A stretch of DNA of 64,000 nt, taken from the NCBI RefSeq assembly GCF_036250695.1, contig NZ_CP109427.1, forward strand, positions 1,612,001 to 1,676,000, given 5' to 3'. The notes below the pieces were generated by a model that saw nothing but the letters and a program-made list of their open reading frames with translations, did not search any database and was not told the DNA's origin. Made by a program: the position numbers and the translations under genes. Positions 35,794-45,660 of this stretch are shown in pieces. The DNA is from Streptomyces sp. NBC_01497 (lineage in GTDB: Bacteria; Actinomycetota; Actinomycetes; Streptomycetales; Streptomycetaceae). Positions within the stretch are counted from its first letter, which is position 1; every line of letters starts with the position of its first letter.

Positions 35794-35951
35794 ATTAACC
35801 TTGCCCACCCCCATCATGGCGAGCGTTCAACCTCACACCCGGCACCGACCGGCAGATCCCCCGCGCGGCGCTCCCACGGCCGCCACGAGTGCGGACGCGG
35901 GAGGCCCGCGCGAGCGTCACCGCCGCGCGCCGGCGCCCGCCGCGCGTCGCG

Positions 35952-37247
35952 TCACGTCGCCGACAACGCCCCCACGAGCAGCGGAGTCACCAGCTCCACC
36001 TGCCAGGGCCTGGCGCCGTGCCCGCGCAGGGCGTCCGCCACGGCGTCCTGCGTGACCGGCTCCGGGGGCTCCCAGCAGACCCGGCGCACCGTGTCCGGCG
36101 TGATCAGGTTCTCCTGCGGCAGGTGCAGTTCGTCCGCCAGCGTCGTGACGGCCGCGCGCGCGGCCGACAGGCGCGCCGCCGCCTGCGGGTCCTTGTCAGC
36201 CCAGGAACGCGGCGGCGGGGGGCCCTGCACGGCCTGGCCGGGCTGCGGCAGCTCGCGCTCGGCCAGTGCCCGCGCCCGGTCGACGGCGGCCTGCCAGGTC
36301 TCCAGCTGGCGCCGGCCCGTGCGGTGCCCGAAACCGGGCAGCGCCCCGAGCGCGTGCACGTTCGCGGGCAGCGCCAGGGCGGCCTCGACGATCGCGGCGT
36401 CACTGAGCACCTTGCCGGGCGAGACGTCCCGCCGCTGCGCCACCTCGTCGCGCGTGGTCCACAGCTCGCGCACGATGGCCATCTGGCGCCGTCTGCGGAC
36501 CTTGTGCATGCCCGACGTGCGGCGCCACGGGTCCTTGCGCGGCGGTGCGGGCGGCGCGGCGGCGATGGCGTGGAACTCCTGGAGCGCCCAGTCGAGCTTG
36601 CCCTGCCTCTCCAGCTCCTTCTCCAGCTCGTCGCGCAGGTCCACGAGCAGTTCGACGTCGAGCGCCGCGTACCGCAGCCACGGCTCGGGCAGCGGGCGGG
36701 TCGACCAGTCCACGGCGGAGTGGCCCTTCTCCAGCCCGTAGCCGAGGACCGTCTCCACCATGGCGCCGAGTCCGACGCGCGGATAGCCGGCGAGCCGCCC
36801 CGCGAGCTCGGTGTCGAACAGGCGGCTGGGGCGCATGCCTATTTCGCGCAGGCAGGGCAGATCCTGCGTGGCGGCGTGCAGGATCCACTCGGCGTCACCG
36901 ATCGCCTTGCCGAGGCCGGAGAGGTCCGGGCAGCCGACCGGGTCGATCAGTGCCGTGCCGGCGCCTTCGCGCCGCAGCTGCACGAGGTAGGCGCGCTGCC
37001 CGTAGCGGTAACCCGAAGCGCGCTCGGCGTCGACGGCGACGGGGCCGCGCCCCGCGGCGAAGGCGGCCACCACGTCGGCGAGCGCCTCCTCCGTGGCGAT
37101 GACGGGGGGAATGCCCTCCCGCGGCTCCAGCAGGGGAATCGGCGCCGGGCCGACATCGTCCGGGGGCTGCGACACCCACGGTTCTCGCCGCGGGTCCCCC
37201 GTGGTGCGCAGTTCCGGGTCTGCTGCGGTCTCTTGGGCGTCGGTCAC
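35952..37247 (-). CDS. rnd: Ribonuclease D (DEDDy exonuclease with HRDC domain)
   Basis: This 431-residue protein trims RNA 3' ends. Exo I is VAVDAERASGY (Asp73, Glu75), Exo II lies near HAATQDLPCL, and Exo III is YAALDVELL with the DEDDy tyrosine. HRDC-type helices follow in the C-terminal half (KVRRRRQMAIVRELWTTRDEVA). The GTG at 37245-37247 has no good Shine-Dalgarno; TACCCT on the minus strand (37254-37259) lies 6 nt upstream, so it may be leaderless. It sits between thiolase and the WhiI-like regulator, an order I recall from S. coelicolor. Confidence 0.9.
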   Translation of the reverse strand: MTDAQETAADPELRTTGDPRREPWVSQPPDDVGPAPIPLLEPREGIPPVIATEEALADVVAAFAAGRGPVAVDAERASGYRYGQRAYLVQLRREGAGTALIDPVGCPDLSGLGKAIGDAEWILHAATQDLPCLREIGMRPSRLFDTELAGRLAGYPRVGLGAMVETVLGYGLEKGHSAVDWSTRPLPEPWLRYAALDVELLVDLRDELEKELERQGKLDWALQEFHAIAAAPPAPPRKDPWRRTSGMHKVRRRRQMAIVRELWTTRDEVAQRRDVSPGKVLSDAAIVEAALALPANVHALGALPGFGHRTGRRQLETWQAAVDRARALAERELPQPGQAVQGPPPPRSWADKDPQAAARLSAARAAVTTLADELHLPQENLITPDTVRRVCWEPPEPVTQDAVADALRGHGARPWQVELVTPLLVGALSAT

Positions 37248-37338
37248 CTGTCAAGGGTATCCGTGAACGGAAGGCGCCCGCCGACGGAACGTTCCGTCGA
37301 CGGGCGGTGCGCGTCCCGCGGGGCCCGCGGCCCCGTGA

Positions 37339-38007
37339 TCAGTGGATGATGCCGGTACGCAGTGCGACCGCGACCATCCCCGCGCGGTCGCCCGTGCCGA
37401 GCTTGCGCGCGATCCGGGCGAGGTGGCTCTTGACGGTGAGCGCCGACAGTCCCATGGAGACACCGATGGCCTTGTTGGACTGGCCCTCCGCGACCAGTCT
37501 GAGGACCTCGACCTCGCGGCCGGACAGCTCCCGGTAGCCACCGGGGTGCCCCGGGGCGCCGGGGGCGCCGGGCGGGCGGCGGTGCATCCGGGCGCCCGCG
37601 CCGATCGGGGCGGCACCGGGACGGCTGGGGTGGCCGATGTTCGTCCGCGTGCCGGTGACGACGTAGCCCTTGACGCCGCCCGCGAGGGCGTTGCGCACGG
37701 CGCCGATGTCGTCGGCGGCGGAGAGGGCGAGCCCGTTGGGCCAGCCCGCCGCGCGCGTCTCGGACAGCAGCGTCAGGCCGGAGCCGTCGGGCAGGTGGAC
37801 GTCGGCCACGCAGATGTCGCGCGGGCTTGCGACACGGGGGCGCGCCTCCGCGATGGAGGAGGCCTCGATGACATCGCGCACTCCGAGGGCCCAGAGGTGG
37901 CGGGTGACGGTGGAGCGGACGCGCGGGTCGGCCACGACCACCATCGCCGTCGGCTTGTTGGGGCGATAGGCGTTCAGGCTTGCGGGCTGCTCAAGGAGAA
38001 CGGACAC
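37339..38007 (-). CDS. whiI: WhiI-like atypical response regulator
   Basis: This 222-residue protein has a receiver domain (about 20-120), a Gly/Pro-rich linker with GAPGAPGHPGG, and a LuxR-type helix-turn-helix (158-222; LSGREVEVLRLVAEGQSNKAI). The phospho-acceptor position Asp69 (VADVHLPDGSG), Ser96 and Lys113 are present, but the usual acidic pair is reduced to Ala27-Asp28. WhiI of S. coelicolor, needed for sporulation septation, is described as an atypical response regulator. The position between an RNase D gene and DUF3000-hemE also fits whiI. The GTG has AGGAGG 5 nt upstream. Confidence 0.78.
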   Translation of the reverse strand: MSVLLEQPASLNAYRPNKPTAMVVVADPRVRSTVTRHLWALGVRDVIEASSIAEARPRVASPRDICVADVHLPDGSGLTLLSETRAAGWPNGLALSAADDIGAVRNALAGGVKGYVVTGTRTNIGHPSRPGAAPIGAGARMHRRPPGAPGAPGHPGGYRELSGREVEVLRLVAEGQSNKAIGVSMGLSALTVKSHLARIARKLGTGDRAGMVAVALRTGIIH

Positions 38008-38332
38008 CAAACCTCCTGGGGGGAAGGTGCGGGACGGGCCGGCCGGGGGGAGTGAGCCGGGGCGAACCGTGCGTGACAGGGTCACTGACCTCTTCGGCAG
38101 CTATCGCATCCGCCTTTAGAGAAAGATCACGATCTAGTGAGTAACAATTGGTGCAATTCGGACAGGCAATCGACTGTCCCGCACCTGAACCCCTGGTAGG
38201 AGGGCCCCCACGGGCGGCGCCGGGCGCCGGGAAGGGGGCCGTCGCCCCCGGCCCCGGAGGCACGCGCCCTTGACGCCGCACCCGGGCGCGGGGACCGGGA
38301 GCCGGACACCTACGGGACGGCGTACCCGGTGC

Positions 38333-39028
38333 TCACGGCGCCTGCGGGCCCCGCCGCTGCGGAAGGGACACCACTCCCCCGCCGGATCCGCTCTCGGCGC
38401 CCGCCGCCGCGGAGCCGAAACCCGGAACGACAGGGGGCAGGCCGGCGATCTGGCAGAGCAGGTCGCACCAGGCCGCCAGGTGCGCCGCCGAGTCCGGCGC
38501 GCCGCCGTGCCCCTCGCGGGGCGTCCACGACGCCCTGATCTCGATCTGGCTGCTGGGGCGGCGCTCCGCGAGCCCGCCGAAGTAGTGCGACCCGGCCCGC
38601 GTGACGGTGCCGCTGGGCTCCCCGTACGCGAGACCGCGCGCCTCCAGCGCACCCGTCAGCCAGGACCACGACACGTCGGGCAGCAGCGGATCCACCGCCA
38701 TCTCGGGTTCGAGCTCCGCCCGTACGAGCGTGACCAGACGGAAGGTCCCGTGCCAGGCCTCGTGCCCGGCCGGGTCGTGCAGCAGGACCAGTCGGCCGTC
38801 GGCCAGGTCGTCCTCGCCGTCGACGACGGTGGCCTCCAGCGCGTACGCGTGCGGCGCGAGCCGCTGTGGCGCCCGCGTGGGCTCGATCTCGATCTCCGGG
38901 CGCACCCGGGCGGCACGCAGCGCCTCGACCGCGATCCGGAACGGTGGCGGTAGCGCTGCGCCTGCCGAACCTTCCGTGTCACCTGCGTCGTTCGAATGAT
39001 CGGAGATGTGTCCCTGAGCCGCGGCCAT
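38333..39028 (-). CDS. DUF3000 family protein
   Basis: This 231-residue protein matches DUF3000, an actinobacterial family of unknown role. Distinctive parts are [32 protein letters not shown] and [20 protein letters not shown]. It overlaps none of its neighbours and is divergent from hemE, with which it is commonly paired. No Shine-Dalgarno is present. On the minus strand TACTCT (39036-39041) stands 7 nt upstream of the ATG, a good -10 for a leaderless transcript. Confidence 0.85.
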   Translation of the reverse strand: MAAAQGHISDHSNDAGDTEGSAGAALPPPFRIAVEALRAARVRPEIEIEPTRAPQRLAPHAYALEATVVDGEDDLADGRLVLLHDPAGHEAWHGTFRLVTLVRAELEPEMAVDPLLPDVSWSWLTGALEARGLAYGEPSGTVTRAGSHYFGGLAERRPSSQIEIRASWTPREGHGGAPDSAAHLAAWCDLLCQIAGLPPVVPGFGSAAAGAESGSGGGVVSLPQRRGPQAP

Positions 39029-39119
39029 GCGGGGAAGAGTAGGCCGAACACGGCTCGCGCGCAGGGAGGGACACCCTTGCCGGGCCCCCCGCTTGGCCGT
39101 ACATGCGAAGATTCTGGGC

Positions 39120-40193
39120 GTGAGTACAGAGCACAGCCCCTCGGGCCGGCAGACGACGAAGACCGCACTGTCCGATTCAGCCTTTTTGCGCGCGTGCAGG
39201 CGTGAAGATGTGCCGCACACCCCGGTGTGGTTCATGCGACAGGCGGGGCGTTCGCTGCCCGAGTACCTGAAGGTGCGCGAGGGCATCCCGATGCTGGAGT
39301 CGTGCATGCGGCCCGAGCTCATCAAGGAGATCACGCTGCAGCCGGTACGCCGGCACGGCGTGGACGCGGCGATCTACTTCAGCGACATCGTGGTGCCGCT
39401 CAAGGCGATCGGCATCGACCTCGACATCAAGCCGGGTGTCGGCCCCGTCATCGCCGACCCGGTGCGCACGCGGGCCGACCTCGACCGGCTGCGCCCGCTC
39501 ACCCCGGACGACGTTCCCTACGTCACCGAGGCGGTCGGCCTGCTCACGGACGAACTCGGCGCCACCCCGCTCATCGGCTTCACGGGAGCACCCTTCACCC
39601 TCGCCAGCTACCTGATCGAGGGCGGTCCTTCGCGGACGTACGAGCGGACCAAGGCCATGATGTACGGCGACCCGGACCTGTGGGCGGACCTGGTGGACCG
39701 GCTCGCGGCGATCACGGGAGCGTTCCTGACCGTGCAGATCGAGGCGGGCGCGAGCGCCGTCCAGCTCTTCGACTCGTGGGCGGGCGCGCTGGCGCCCGAG
39801 GACTACCGGCGCTACGTGATGCCGGCCTCGGCGAAGGTCTTCGCGCAGGCCGCACCGTACGGCGTGCCGCGCATCCACTTCGGCGTCGGCACGGGCGAAC
39901 TCCTCGGCCTGATGGGCGAGGCGGGCGCGGACGTGGTGGGGGTCGACTGGCGGGTGCCCCTGGACGAGGCGGCGCGGCGGGTGGGCCCCGGGAAGGCGCT
40001 CCAGGGGAACCTGGACCCGACCGTCCTGTTCGCGCCGCGCCAAGCGGTCGAGACCAAGGCGCAGGAGGTGCTCGACGCGGCCGCCGGCCTGGAGGGGCAC
40101 GTCTTCAACCTCGGCCACGGCGTCATGCCGACGACCGACCCCGACGCCCTGACCCGCCTCGTCGAGTTCGTCCACGAGCGGACGGCCCACTGA
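39120..40193 (+). CDS. hemE: Uroporphyrinogen decarboxylase HemE
   Basis: This 357-residue enzyme decarboxylates uroporphyrinogen III to coproporphyrinogen III in heme synthesis. The conserved [16 protein letters not shown] (Arg40, Arg44) and AIYFSDI (Asp89) carry the active-site residues, and [13 protein letters not shown] closes the family pattern. The GTG at 39120 starts the sequence [12 protein letters not shown]; an upstream ATG in frame has no support. There is no Shine-Dalgarno; GAAGAT (39107-39112) lies 7 nt upstream. It feeds hemY and hemQ, found 3 kb further on. Confidence 0.95.
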   Translation: MSTEHSPSGRQTTKTALSDSAFLRACRREDVPHTPVWFMRQAGRSLPEYLKVREGIPMLESCMRPELIKEITLQPVRRHGVDAAIYFSDIVVPLKAIGIDLDIKPGVGPVIADPVRTRADLDRLRPLTPDDVPYVTEAVGLLTDELGATPLIGFTGAPFTLASYLIEGGPSRTYERTKAMMYGDPDLWADLVDRLAAITGAFLTVQIEAGASAVQLFDSWAGALAPEDYRRYVMPASAKVFAQAAPYGVPRIHFGVGTGELLGLMGEAGADVVGVDWRVPLDEAARRVGPGKALQGNLDPTVLFAPRQAVETKAQEVLDAAAGLEGHVFNLGHGVMPTTDPDALTRLVEFVHERTAH

Positions 40194-40314
40194 GCCGGAC
40201 GGGACAGGCCGGCACGGTCGCGAAGGTCGCGACGGTCGAACCGGGCTGTGACGGCTGACACGGCTGAACCGGGCGGCGACGGACCGATAAGGACTGAGAA
40301 GGACTGAGAAGGGC

Positions 40315-40353
40315 GTTCCCGGCCGCGGCGGCGAGGCCACCGCGGCCGGGAAC
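40315..40353. terminator. Bidirectional hairpin terminator
   Basis: GTTCCCGGCCGCGG (40315-40328) pairs perfectly with CCGCGGCCGGGAAC (40340-40353) across an 11-nt loop. This 14-bp stem lies between the converging hemE and chitinase genes. It is the longest perfect terminator stem I found in the window. Confidence 0.82.
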
Positions 40354-40408
40354 CCGTCGGCCCCCTGACAGGTGCCGGCGGTGCGGCCGTGGGGGGGCGG
40401 GCTGCCGG

Positions 40409-41380
40409 TTACTTCAACGCGTCGGTGAAGGCCAGCTGGTTCTGCGAGACGCCGCTGCACGTCGACGAGGCGCCGCCGCCGTTGCCGCCCGCACAGGCCT
40501 GGTCCCGGTTCGCGGACCACATGGACAGGCGGCCCACGCCGTTGCTGACGGCCCAGTTCTTGACCGTGGTGGCGTTCGCGAGAGTGAACGTCGAACCGTC
40601 GTCGTTGGTGCCGATCATGGGCGTGATGCCGAGGTTGGCGTAGGAGTAGCCGGCGTCCACGGACTTCATCTGCGCCAGCGTCGCCTGGCCCGCCTTGATG
40701 GCGGCCTGGCCCATGTCCTGGTTGCCCTGGTAGTAGTCCATCGTCATGGCGTTGACGACATCGAGCTTCAGGCCCGCCGTCTTGGCGGAGCTGAGGATGT
40801 TCACGCCGTCCTGGGTGAGCCCGCTGGGCAGCACCGGCAGGGTCGCCGAGACGGTCAGGCCCGGGTTCGAGGCCTTGAGCTGCTTCATCACCGTCCAGTT
40901 GCGGACCGCGGAGGTCTGGTCCGCGACCGCGCCACCCTCGATGTCGAAGTCGAGGGACTTCACCCCGTACGAGTCGATGATCTTCTGGTACGCGGCCTTG
41001 ATGGCGTTCTGGTCGGTGCAGGTCCAGCCGAGCGGGTAGCCCGCGGCGCCGCCGTTGGAGACGATGACGGACGCGCCCTCGGACTGCGCCTTCTTGATGA
41101 GCGGGTCGGTGAAGGAGTCGCCGCCGACGGGCAGCGTGTCCCCCCAGATGGCGTTGCAGCCGGACCCGATGACGAAGGCCGCGGTGAAGGACTTCACCCC
41201 GTGCTGGGTGATCGCGGTGTCCAGCAGCCCTTCCTGACCGTTCGACATGTCGGTGTACGGGGCGAAGGTGGTCGAGCCCGCGGCGGGCGCGGCGGAGGCG
41301 GTTCCACCCGCGGCGACGGCGGCGGAGGCGGCGAGCGCGGCGGCGGCGAGGCCGATGGTGGCACGGCGGAGTCTGCGCAT
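40409..41380 (-). CDS. Secreted GH18 chitinase-like protein
   Basis: This 323-residue protein has a Sec signal peptide (MRRLRRATIGLAAAALAASA..) and a GH18 barrel. The catalytic strand is LDFDIEGG with Asp144, Asp146 and Glu148, followed by VNAMTMDYYQGN, the downstream GH18 strand. Chitin or another beta-GlcNAc polymer is the expected substrate. No carbohydrate-binding module is attached; residues 300-323 include a Cys pair. GAAAGGG about 9 nt before the ATG supports the start. A DasR-like site lies upstream, which fits a GlcNAc-controlled gene. Confidence 0.87.
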   Translation of the reverse strand: MRRLRRATIGLAAAALAASAAVAAGGTASAAPAAGSTTFAPYTDMSNGQEGLLDTAITQHGVKSFTAAFVIGSGCNAIWGDTLPVGGDSFTDPLIKKAQSEGASVIVSNGGAAGYPLGWTCTDQNAIKAAYQKIIDSYGVKSLDFDIEGGAVADQTSAVRNWTVMKQLKASNPGLTVSATLPVLPSGLTQDGVNILSSAKTAGLKLDVVNAMTMDYYQGNQDMGQAAIKAGQATLAQMKSVDAGYSYANLGITPMIGTNDDGSTFTLANATTVKNWAVSNGVGRLSMWSANRDQACAGGNGGGASSTCSGVSQNQLAFTDALK

Positions 41381-41456
41381 GGTGATGCCCTTTCGATGGC
41401 TGTGGGGAGGCCGAAGGAGCGAGCCGGCCGGAGGGTGGGGCCAACCGGCGACGCGC

Positions 41457-41480
41457 AGACCATAGTTGGACTAGACCAAA
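41457..41480 (-). promoter_or_regulatory. DasR-like (dre) element and chi-type direct repeats
   Basis: The 14-mer TTGGACTAGACCAA (41466-41479) is a near-perfect palindrome close to the DasR dre consensus as I remember it (ACTGGTCTAGACCACT). On the plus strand AGACCA also occurs at 41457-41462 and again at 41473-41478, a 16-bp direct repeat that recalls the paired repeats of Streptomyces chi promoters. The site is about 85 bp upstream of the chitinase ATG. Confidence 0.65.
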
Positions 41481-41542
41481 GAGGGCGTCAAGGGGGTGTA
41501 CACCAACTGTTCGTTCACGGCGGCCGATCGAAGGGCCGGACG

Positions 41543-41561
41543 CGGGCCCCGGCCGGGCCCG
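41543..41561 (-). terminator. Possible hairpin downstream of the flavoprotein gene
   Basis: CGGGCCC (41543-41549) pairs with GGGCCCG (41555-41561) across 5 nt. It is about 220 bp after the flavoprotein stop codon, so its role as that gene's terminator is uncertain. Confidence 0.35.
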
Positions 41562-41782
41562 GGCGCCGAGCCGGTCCGGGCGGGGCCGAAAACCCCCCAA
41601 CAGGACGGGAGTTCCGCTCGCCCACACTTTCGACCCGCCAGGAAACCGCTCCGGACGCGCCCGGATCCGCCCCGCGACCGCGCCCGTCCCACCCCTGCCG
41701 TACGGGCGCGCGGCACGGGCTCCGGGCGAGGAGCGCGAGACAGGGACGCACGGGTCATGAGCGTGGGACAGGGGCGCGCGGG

Positions 41783-43159
41783 TCAGTTCGCCTCGCGCAC
41801 CTTCCTGACGGCCTTGCGGGCCGCCACCAGCACCGGGTCCCAGACCGGCGAGAACGGCGGCGCGTAGCCGAGGTCGAGTACCGTCATCCGCTCCACCGTC
41901 ATGCCGGCGGTCAGCGCCACCGCCGCCACGTCCACGCGCTTGCCCGCCCCCTCCCCGCCCACGATCTGCACGCCCAGGAGCCGGCCCGTGCCGCGTTCCG
42001 CGGTCATCTTCACCGTCATCGTCTGCGCCCCCGGGTAGTAGCCGGCGCGGCTGGTGGACTCGGCCGTCACCGTCACGAACCGCAGACCCACCGCGCGGGC
42101 CTCCTTCTCGCGCAGGCCCGTACGCGCGATCTCCACGTCGCACACCTTGCTCACCGCCGTGCCCACCACGCCGGGGAACGTGGCGTAGCCTCCGCCCGTG
42201 TTCGCGCCGATGACCTGGCCGTGCTTGTTCGCGTGCGTGCCCAGCGCGATGTGCCGCGTGCGGCCGGAGACCAGGTCGAGGACCTCCACACAGTCGCCGC
42301 CGGCCCAGATGTCCTCGTGGCCGCGCACCCGCATCGACAGGTCCGTGAGCAGCCCGCCCGACTCGCCGAGCGGCAGCCCGGCCGCCTCGGCCAGTTCCGT
42401 GCGGGGGCGGACGCCGATGCCGAGCACCACCACGTCCGCCGGGTACTCGCTGTCCCTCGTCGCGACCGCGCGCACCCGGCCGTCCTCGCCCGTCCTGATC
42501 TCCGTGACGGCCGCTCCGCCGAGCACCGTGATGCCCATGCCGGTCATCGCCTCGTTGACCAGGCGGCCCATGTCGGGGTCGAGCGTCGACATGGGCTGCT
42601 CGTCGCGGTGCAGGACGGTGACCTCGAAGCCGTGGCGCAGCAGCGCCTCCGCCATCTCGACGCCGATGTAGCCCGCGCCGATGACGACCGCGTGCCGTCC
42701 CTTCGAACCGGCCAGCGTGTCGATGAGGGCCTGGCCGTCGTCGAGGCTCTGCACGCCGTGCACGCCGGGCGCGTCGATGCCGGGCAGCGGCGGGCGCAGC
42801 GGGCTCGCGCCCGTCGCGAGCACGAGCTTGTCGTAGCCGGTCCACGTCTCCCGGCCGGTCTCCAGGTCGCGGGCGAGCACCCGCTGCCCCGGGACGTCGA
42901 GTTCGCGCACCTCGGTGCGCATCCTGAGGTCGATGTCGCGTTCCGCGTGCTCACGCGGCGTGCGCGCGATCAGGTCGTCGCGGTCGGAGACGTCACCTCC
43001 GACCCAGTACGGGATGCCGCAGGCCGAGTAGGAGGCGAAGTGGCCCCGTTCGAAGGCGACGATCTCCAACTCGTGCCGGCCCTTGAGCCGGCGGGCCTGC
43101 GAGGCGGCCGTCATACCCGCCGCGTCGCCCCCGACCACCACCATGCGCTCCGCCGCCAT
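41783..43159 (-). CDS. CoA-disulfide reductase / NADH oxidase-like flavoprotein
   Basis: This 458-residue FAD-NAD(P) oxidoreductase resembles the single-cysteine branch of the disulfide reductases. The FAD loop is VVVGGDAAGM, and Cys47 lies in SYSACGIPY, the redox residue of CoA-disulfide reductase and NADH oxidase. The second Rossmann loop is VVIGAGYIGVEMAE, and the C-terminal dimer domain follows from about 330. It may reduce CoA disulfide or protect against oxidation. GAAGGGTG 6 nt before the ATG supports the start. It is divergent from hemY. Confidence 0.83.
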   Translation of the reverse strand: MAAERMVVVGGDAAGMTAASQARRLKGRHELEIVAFERGHFASYSACGIPYWVGGDVSDRDDLIARTPREHAERDIDLRMRTEVRELDVPGQRVLARDLETGRETWTGYDKLVLATGASPLRPPLPGIDAPGVHGVQSLDDGQALIDTLAGSKGRHAVVIGAGYIGVEMAEALLRHGFEVTVLHRDEQPMSTLDPDMGRLVNEAMTGMGITVLGGAAVTEIRTGEDGRVRAVATRDSEYPADVVVLGIGVRPRTELAEAAGLPLGESGGLLTDLSMRVRGHEDIWAGGDCVEVLDLVSGRTRHIALGTHANKHGQVIGANTGGGYATFPGVVGTAVSKVCDVEIARTGLREKEARAVGLRFVTVTAESTSRAGYYPGAQTMTVKMTAERGTGRLLGVQIVGGEGAGKRVDVAAVALTAGMTVERMTVLDLGYAPPFSPVWDPVLVAARKAVRKVREAN

Positions 43160-43254
43160 CGCACACCCTTCGACCTGCGTTCGACCCCTGATCCGGCTGA
43201 TCGGAACGCTACGCGGCGAACGCGCGGCCCGGCCGGTTTGAGAGAGTGTGGGCC

Positions 43255-44739
43255 ATGGAGTCGAGCGCGCAGCACACGCACAGCGGGTACCTTCCGGCCG
43301 CCTCCCCCGGGCGTGTCGTGGTCGTCGGGGGCGGCATCGCGGGCCTCGCCGCCGCGCACCGGCTGCTGGCCCGGGGGGCCTCGGTCACCGTCCTGGAGGG
43401 CACCGACCGGCTCGGCGGCAAACTGCACAGCGGCGAGATCGAGGGCGCGCCCGTCGACCTGGGCGCCGAGTCGATGCTCGCCCGCCGCCCCGAGGGGGTG
43501 GAACTGGCCCGCGCGGTCGGGCTCGGCGGCCTGATCCGGGCGCCGCACGCGACGACGTCCGCGGTGTGGACGCGCGGCGCGCTGCGCCCGATGCCGAAGG
43601 GCCATGTGATGGGCGTGCCGGGCGATCCGGCCGCGCTGGCGGACCTGCTGTCCCCGGAGGGGCTCGCCAGGATCGCCGAGGAGCGGTCGCTGCCGCCGGG
43701 CGAGGTCGGCGAGGACGTCGCGGTCGGCACGTACGTCGCGGACCGGCTCGGCCGGGAGGTCGTGGACCGGCTCGTCGAGCCGCTGCTCGGCGGGGTGTAC
43801 GCGGGGGACGCGTACCGCATCTCGATGCGCGCGGCGGTGCCGCAGCTGTACGCGGCGGCCAAGCGCCACGGTTCGCTGCTGGACGCCGTCGCCTCGCTGC
43901 AGAGCGCCACGGCCCGCGGCGCGGCACCCGAGGCGCCCCCGGGCGTGTCGCTGCCGTCCGGCGGACCGGTCTTCGCCGGGATCGAGGGCGGGATCGGACG
44001 GCTGCCGGGCGCCGTCGCGGACGCCGTACGCGCGGCGGGCGGCGACGTCCGCACCAAGGCACCCGTCCTCGGCCTCTCCCGCGCGGCGGACGGCTGGCAC
44101 GTGCGCACCGACCAGGAGGTGCTGACCGCCGACGCGGTGGTGCTCGCGACGCCCGCCTGGTCCGCCTCGGCACTGCTCTCCGACGTCTCGCCGAAGGCGT
44201 CGGCCGAGCTCTCGGAGATCGAGTACGCGTCGATGGCGCTGATCACGATGGCGTTCCGGCGCGCGGACGTCACGTCGCTGCCCGAGAACAGCAGCGGCTT
44301 CCTCGTACCGCCCGTGGACGGCCGCACGATCAAGGCGGCCACCTTCTCCACGCGCAAGTGGGGGTGGGTCGAGCACGAGGCACCGGACCTGTTCCTGCTG
44401 CGGACGTCGGTCGGCCGGTGCGGCGAGGAGGAACAGCTCCATCGCGAGGACAGCGAACTCGTCGATGCCTCGCTGCGCGATCTGGGCGCGGCGGTCGGCC
44501 TCGCCGCGGGGCCGGTGGCGACCCGGGTCACGCGCTGGATCGGCGGGCTGCCGCAGTACCCGGTGGGCCACCTCGCGCGGGTGGCCAGGATCCGCGAGGA
44601 GGTCGCGGGGCTGCCGGGGCTGCGGCTCTGCGGGGCCGCCTACGACGGCGTGGGGGTGCCGGCGACGATCGCGAGTGCGACGCGCGCGGCCGACGAGATC
44701 ACCGACGGCGGATCCCCAAGGGGGCCCCGGGGCGCGTGA
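43255..44739 (+). CDS. hemY: Coproporphyrinogen/protoporphyrinogen oxidase HemY (CgoX)
   Basis: This 494-residue flavoprotein has an N-terminal FAD loop [16 protein letters not shown] and a C-terminal second FAD motif [21 protein letters not shown]. In actinobacteria the HemY enzyme oxidises coproporphyrinogen III to coproporphyrin III (CgoX) rather than acting on protoporphyrinogen. The gene stands just before hemQ, which supports that view. I chose the ATG at 43255; there is no Shine-Dalgarno, but GAGAGT (43242-43247) lies 7 nt upstream. The in-frame GTG at 43246 is an alternative. Confidence 0.92.
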   Translation: MESSAQHTHSGYLPAASPGRVVVVGGGIAGLAAAHRLLARGASVTVLEGTDRLGGKLHSGEIEGAPVDLGAESMLARRPEGVELARAVGLGGLIRAPHATTSAVWTRGALRPMPKGHVMGVPGDPAALADLLSPEGLARIAEERSLPPGEVGEDVAVGTYVADRLGREVVDRLVEPLLGGVYAGDAYRISMRAAVPQLYAAAKRHGSLLDAVASLQSATARGAAPEAPPGVSLPSGGPVFAGIEGGIGRLPGAVADAVRAAGGDVRTKAPVLGLSRAADGWHVRTDQEVLTADAVVLATPAWSASALLSDVSPKASAELSEIEYASMALITMAFRRADVTSLPENSSGFLVPPVDGRTIKAATFSTRKWGWVEHEAPDLFLLRTSVGRCGEEEQLHREDSELVDASLRDLGAAVGLAAGPVATRVTRWIGGLPQYPVGHLARVARIREEVAGLPGLRLCGAAYDGVGVPATIASATRAADEITDGGSPRGPRGA

Positions 44740-44830
44740 GGCCGGGAACGGGGCGGGCCGGCGGCGGGTGCCCGGCGCGAGGGTGACCCCTGGGGCGGGG
44801 CCGGTCCGCCGGGCGAGCGAGAATGTCCGC

Positions 44831-45553
44831 ATGACTGCTTCACCCTCTCCGGAGAAGACCCCCAACGCGGGCAAGAAGGCACGGGACCTCAACGACGTCG
44901 TCCGCTACACCCTGTGGTCCGTCTTCCAGCTGCGCGACGTGCTGCCCGAGGACAGGTCGGGCTACGCGGACGAGGTCCAGGACCTGTTCGACCAGTTGGC
45001 CGCGAAGGACGTCACGGTGCGGGGCACGTACGACGTCTCCGGGCTGCGCGCCGAGGCCGACGTGATGATCTGGTGGCACGCCGAGACGTCGGACGAGCTC
45101 CAGGACGCCTACAACCGCTTCCGCCGCACCCGCCTGGGCCGTGCGCTGAAGCCCGTCTGGTCGAACATGGCGCTGCACCGGCCGGCCGAGTTCAACAAGT
45201 CGCACATCCCGGCGTTCCTGGCGGACGAGACCGCGCGCGACTACGTCAGCGTGTACCCCTTCGTGCGGTCGTACGAGTGGTACCTGCTGGAGGACGGCGA
45301 GCGCCGGAGCCTGCTCGCGGAGCACGGCAAGATGGCCCGCGACTACCCGGACGTGCGGGCCAACACGGTGTCGTCGTTCTCGCTCGGCGACTACGAGTGG
45401 ATCCTCGCGTTCGAGGCGGACGAGCTGCACCGGATCGTGGACCTGATGCGGCACCTGCGCGGTTCGGAGACGCGGCGCCATGTGCGCCTTGAGGTCCCGT
45501 TCTTCACCGGCCGCCGCAAGTCGGTCGGGGACCTGGTCGCGGGCCTGGCGTAG
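44831..45553 (+). CDS. hemQ: Coproheme decarboxylase HemQ (ChdC)
   Basis: This 240-residue chlorite-dismutase-fold protein converts coproheme to heme b with hydrogen peroxide. [19 protein letters not shown] is the N-terminal ferredoxin-like half. [15 protein letters not shown] and [12 protein letters not shown] carry the heme-contact residues, where His165 is the expected proximal ligand. It completes the coproporphyrin-dependent route with HemE and HemY; the ferrochelatase CpfC is not in the window. GAGAAT (44819-44824) lies 6 nt before the ATG, suggesting a leaderless transcript. Confidence 0.94.
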   Translation: MTASPSPEKTPNAGKKARDLNDVVRYTLWSVFQLRDVLPEDRSGYADEVQDLFDQLAAKDVTVRGTYDVSGLRAEADVMIWWHAETSDELQDAYNRFRRTRLGRALKPVWSNMALHRPAEFNKSHIPAFLADETARDYVSVYPFVRSYEWYLLEDGERRSLLAEHGKMARDYPDVRANTVSSFSLGDYEWILAFEADELHRIVDLMRHLRGSETRRHVRLEVPFFTGRRKSVGDLVAGLA

Positions 45554-45606
45554 CGAACGTCCGACCGCCGGGCGGCCCGCCCGCACCGGTGGGCCGACGG
45601 ACGAGC

Positions 45607-45633
45607 GGGGCGGGGCCGGGTCGGCCCCGCCCC
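45607..45633. terminator. Bidirectional hairpin terminator
   Basis: GGGGCGGGGCC (45607-45617) pairs with GGCCCCGCCCC (45623-45633) across a 5-nt loop, between the converging hemQ and tripeptidyl aminopeptidase-like genes. Confidence 0.75.
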
Positions 45634-45660
45634 GCCCCGCTCGCGTCGTAGGGGGCCCCT

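Larger units (their letters stand above)
41381..41782. other. Intergenic region upstream of the chitinase
   Basis: This 402-bp stretch holds the chitinase promoter with its DasR-like site and the 3' end hairpin of the flavoprotein gene. The remainder is GC-rich, with no gene recognised. Confidence 0.5.

Noticed and set aside
39177..42845. 1222-codon open frame on the minus strand crossing hemE and the chitinase gene
   Set aside because: It runs antisense to hemE and out of frame through the chitinase and flavoprotein genes, with no recognisable domain.
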